A stretch of 64,000 bases of DNA from Roseitranquillus sp963709765 (lineage in GTDB: Bacteria > Pseudomonadota > Alphaproteobacteria > Rhodobacterales > Rhodobacteraceae), in the NCBI GenBank assembly GCA_963709765.1, contig CAVPXL010000004.1, positions 186,001 to 250,000 of the forward strand, in the 5' to 3' direction. Positions 63,756-64,000 of the stretch are shown in pieces. The first letter of the stretch is position 1; every line of letters begins with the position of its first letter. A program made the position numbers and the translations under genes. The notes beneath the pieces are model-generated. The model was not told the origin of the DNA and did not search any database. It saw nothing but the letters and a program-made list of their open reading frames with translations.

Positions 63756-64000
63756 GCCTGCGGAGGTCCGAAAGGAGTCATCCCGCTTCGTCGCCGCAAA
63801 GGTCATCGACGACGTCGGCGACATGTTCCGGAGGTTTGCCGCGCCCTCGCCCTTTGCGGTCATTGCGTCGACCGACGCGCGCGGAGTCGTGGATCTGTCG
63901 CCCAAGGGCGCTCCCGCAGGGTACTCGGCCCGCGGCATCGATGCGCCGGACCCGCTCGCGCCCAACGTTCGGAAGGTCGGACTTCTCAGCTGCGGCCCGG
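63756..64000 (+). pseudogene. Pyridoxamine 5'-phosphate oxidase-like (flavin-binding) fragment
   Basis: In the phase after the transposase the sequence reads PPPAEVRKESSRFVAAKVID, VGDMFRRFAAPSPFAVIAST and DARGVVDLSPKGAPAGYSAR. This resembles the N-terminal third of PNPOx-like split-barrel proteins (SPF..LAT...G..D.SP.GD.PG), with a deviation after AGY. It runs off the right edge. No start is visible because the transposase fragment adjoins it, so the gene appears truncated or interrupted at 63755. Confidence 0.5.

Noticed and set aside
1..64000. CRISPR array, prophage structural genes, toxin-antitoxin or secretion cluster
   Set aside because: No spaced identical repeats, no capsid/tail/terminase genes and no paired small toxin-antitoxin frames were recognised; the single integrase relic is not enough to call a prophage.

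Overview
The window reads as a chromosomal segment of a high-GC alphaproteobacterium, most likely a Rhodobacterales (Roseobacter/Paracoccaceae-type) organism. The pointers are two proteins with VPLPA-CTERM-like tails, a heterotetrameric sarcosine oxidase operon, neighbouring ccmI and ruvX genes, an Atm1-type ABC exporter, a DUF1127 mini-protein, DUF1289, and a phasin gene preceded by two sites resembling PhaR operators. No rRNA, tRNA or CRISPR array was found.

Layout. 0-5 kb: a truncated pfkB start, an SpoIIAA-like protein, exonuclease III, two mini-genes and a repeat-rich OmpA-family lipo/outer-membrane gene broken by frameshifts. 5-10.5 kb: radC, a dapA-family gene, and the conserved yfgM-bamB-der block. 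10.6-15.6 kb: an RND efflux operon (adaptor plus pump) whose promoter is overlapped by a perfect 16-bp palindrome. 15.6-26 kb: a damaged VPLPA-CTERM protein, Atm1-type ABC transporter, LysM protein, LOG-family phosphoribohydrolase, RarD-type permease, a host-attachment-type protein, a second VPLPA-CTERM protein, DedA and Fe-type SOD. 26-32 kb: soxB, a 47-residue membrane mini-protein, soxD, soxA, soxG. 32-35 kb: ccmI, ruvX, a DUF1289 gene and dusA.

35-48 kb is accessory DNA. It mixes intact modules (cupin plus disulfide reductase; GH65 phosphorylase plus a phosphoglucomutase/trehalose-phosphatase fusion; SLC13 permease; CAP protein plus cupin) with clear gene relics (integrase arm, RND pump tail, GAPDH, P-type ATPase tail, D-lactate dehydrogenase, probably a DeoR regulator). 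48-55 kb holds an MFS permease and then a GntR-controlled TRAP transporter followed by type II dehydroquinase, a shikimate/quinate dehydrogenase and the first codons of what looks like a dehydroshikimate dehydratase. Together these look like a quinate/shikimate uptake and catabolism operon. 55-64 kb is a patchwork of an MpaB-type oxygenase, a RibD-like reductase, truncated GST, a TetR/VOC chimera, VOC and DUF1428 proteins, a ruined FAD monooxygenase, an EamA permease, phasin, alpha/beta hydrolase and a truncated IS110 transposase.

Many genes that are otherwise full length carry single-base frameshifts, most heavily the TRAP genes. Whether these are consensus errors or real decay cannot be settled from the sequence alone. 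Such genes are listed as CDS with the break described; truncated relics are listed as pseudogenes.
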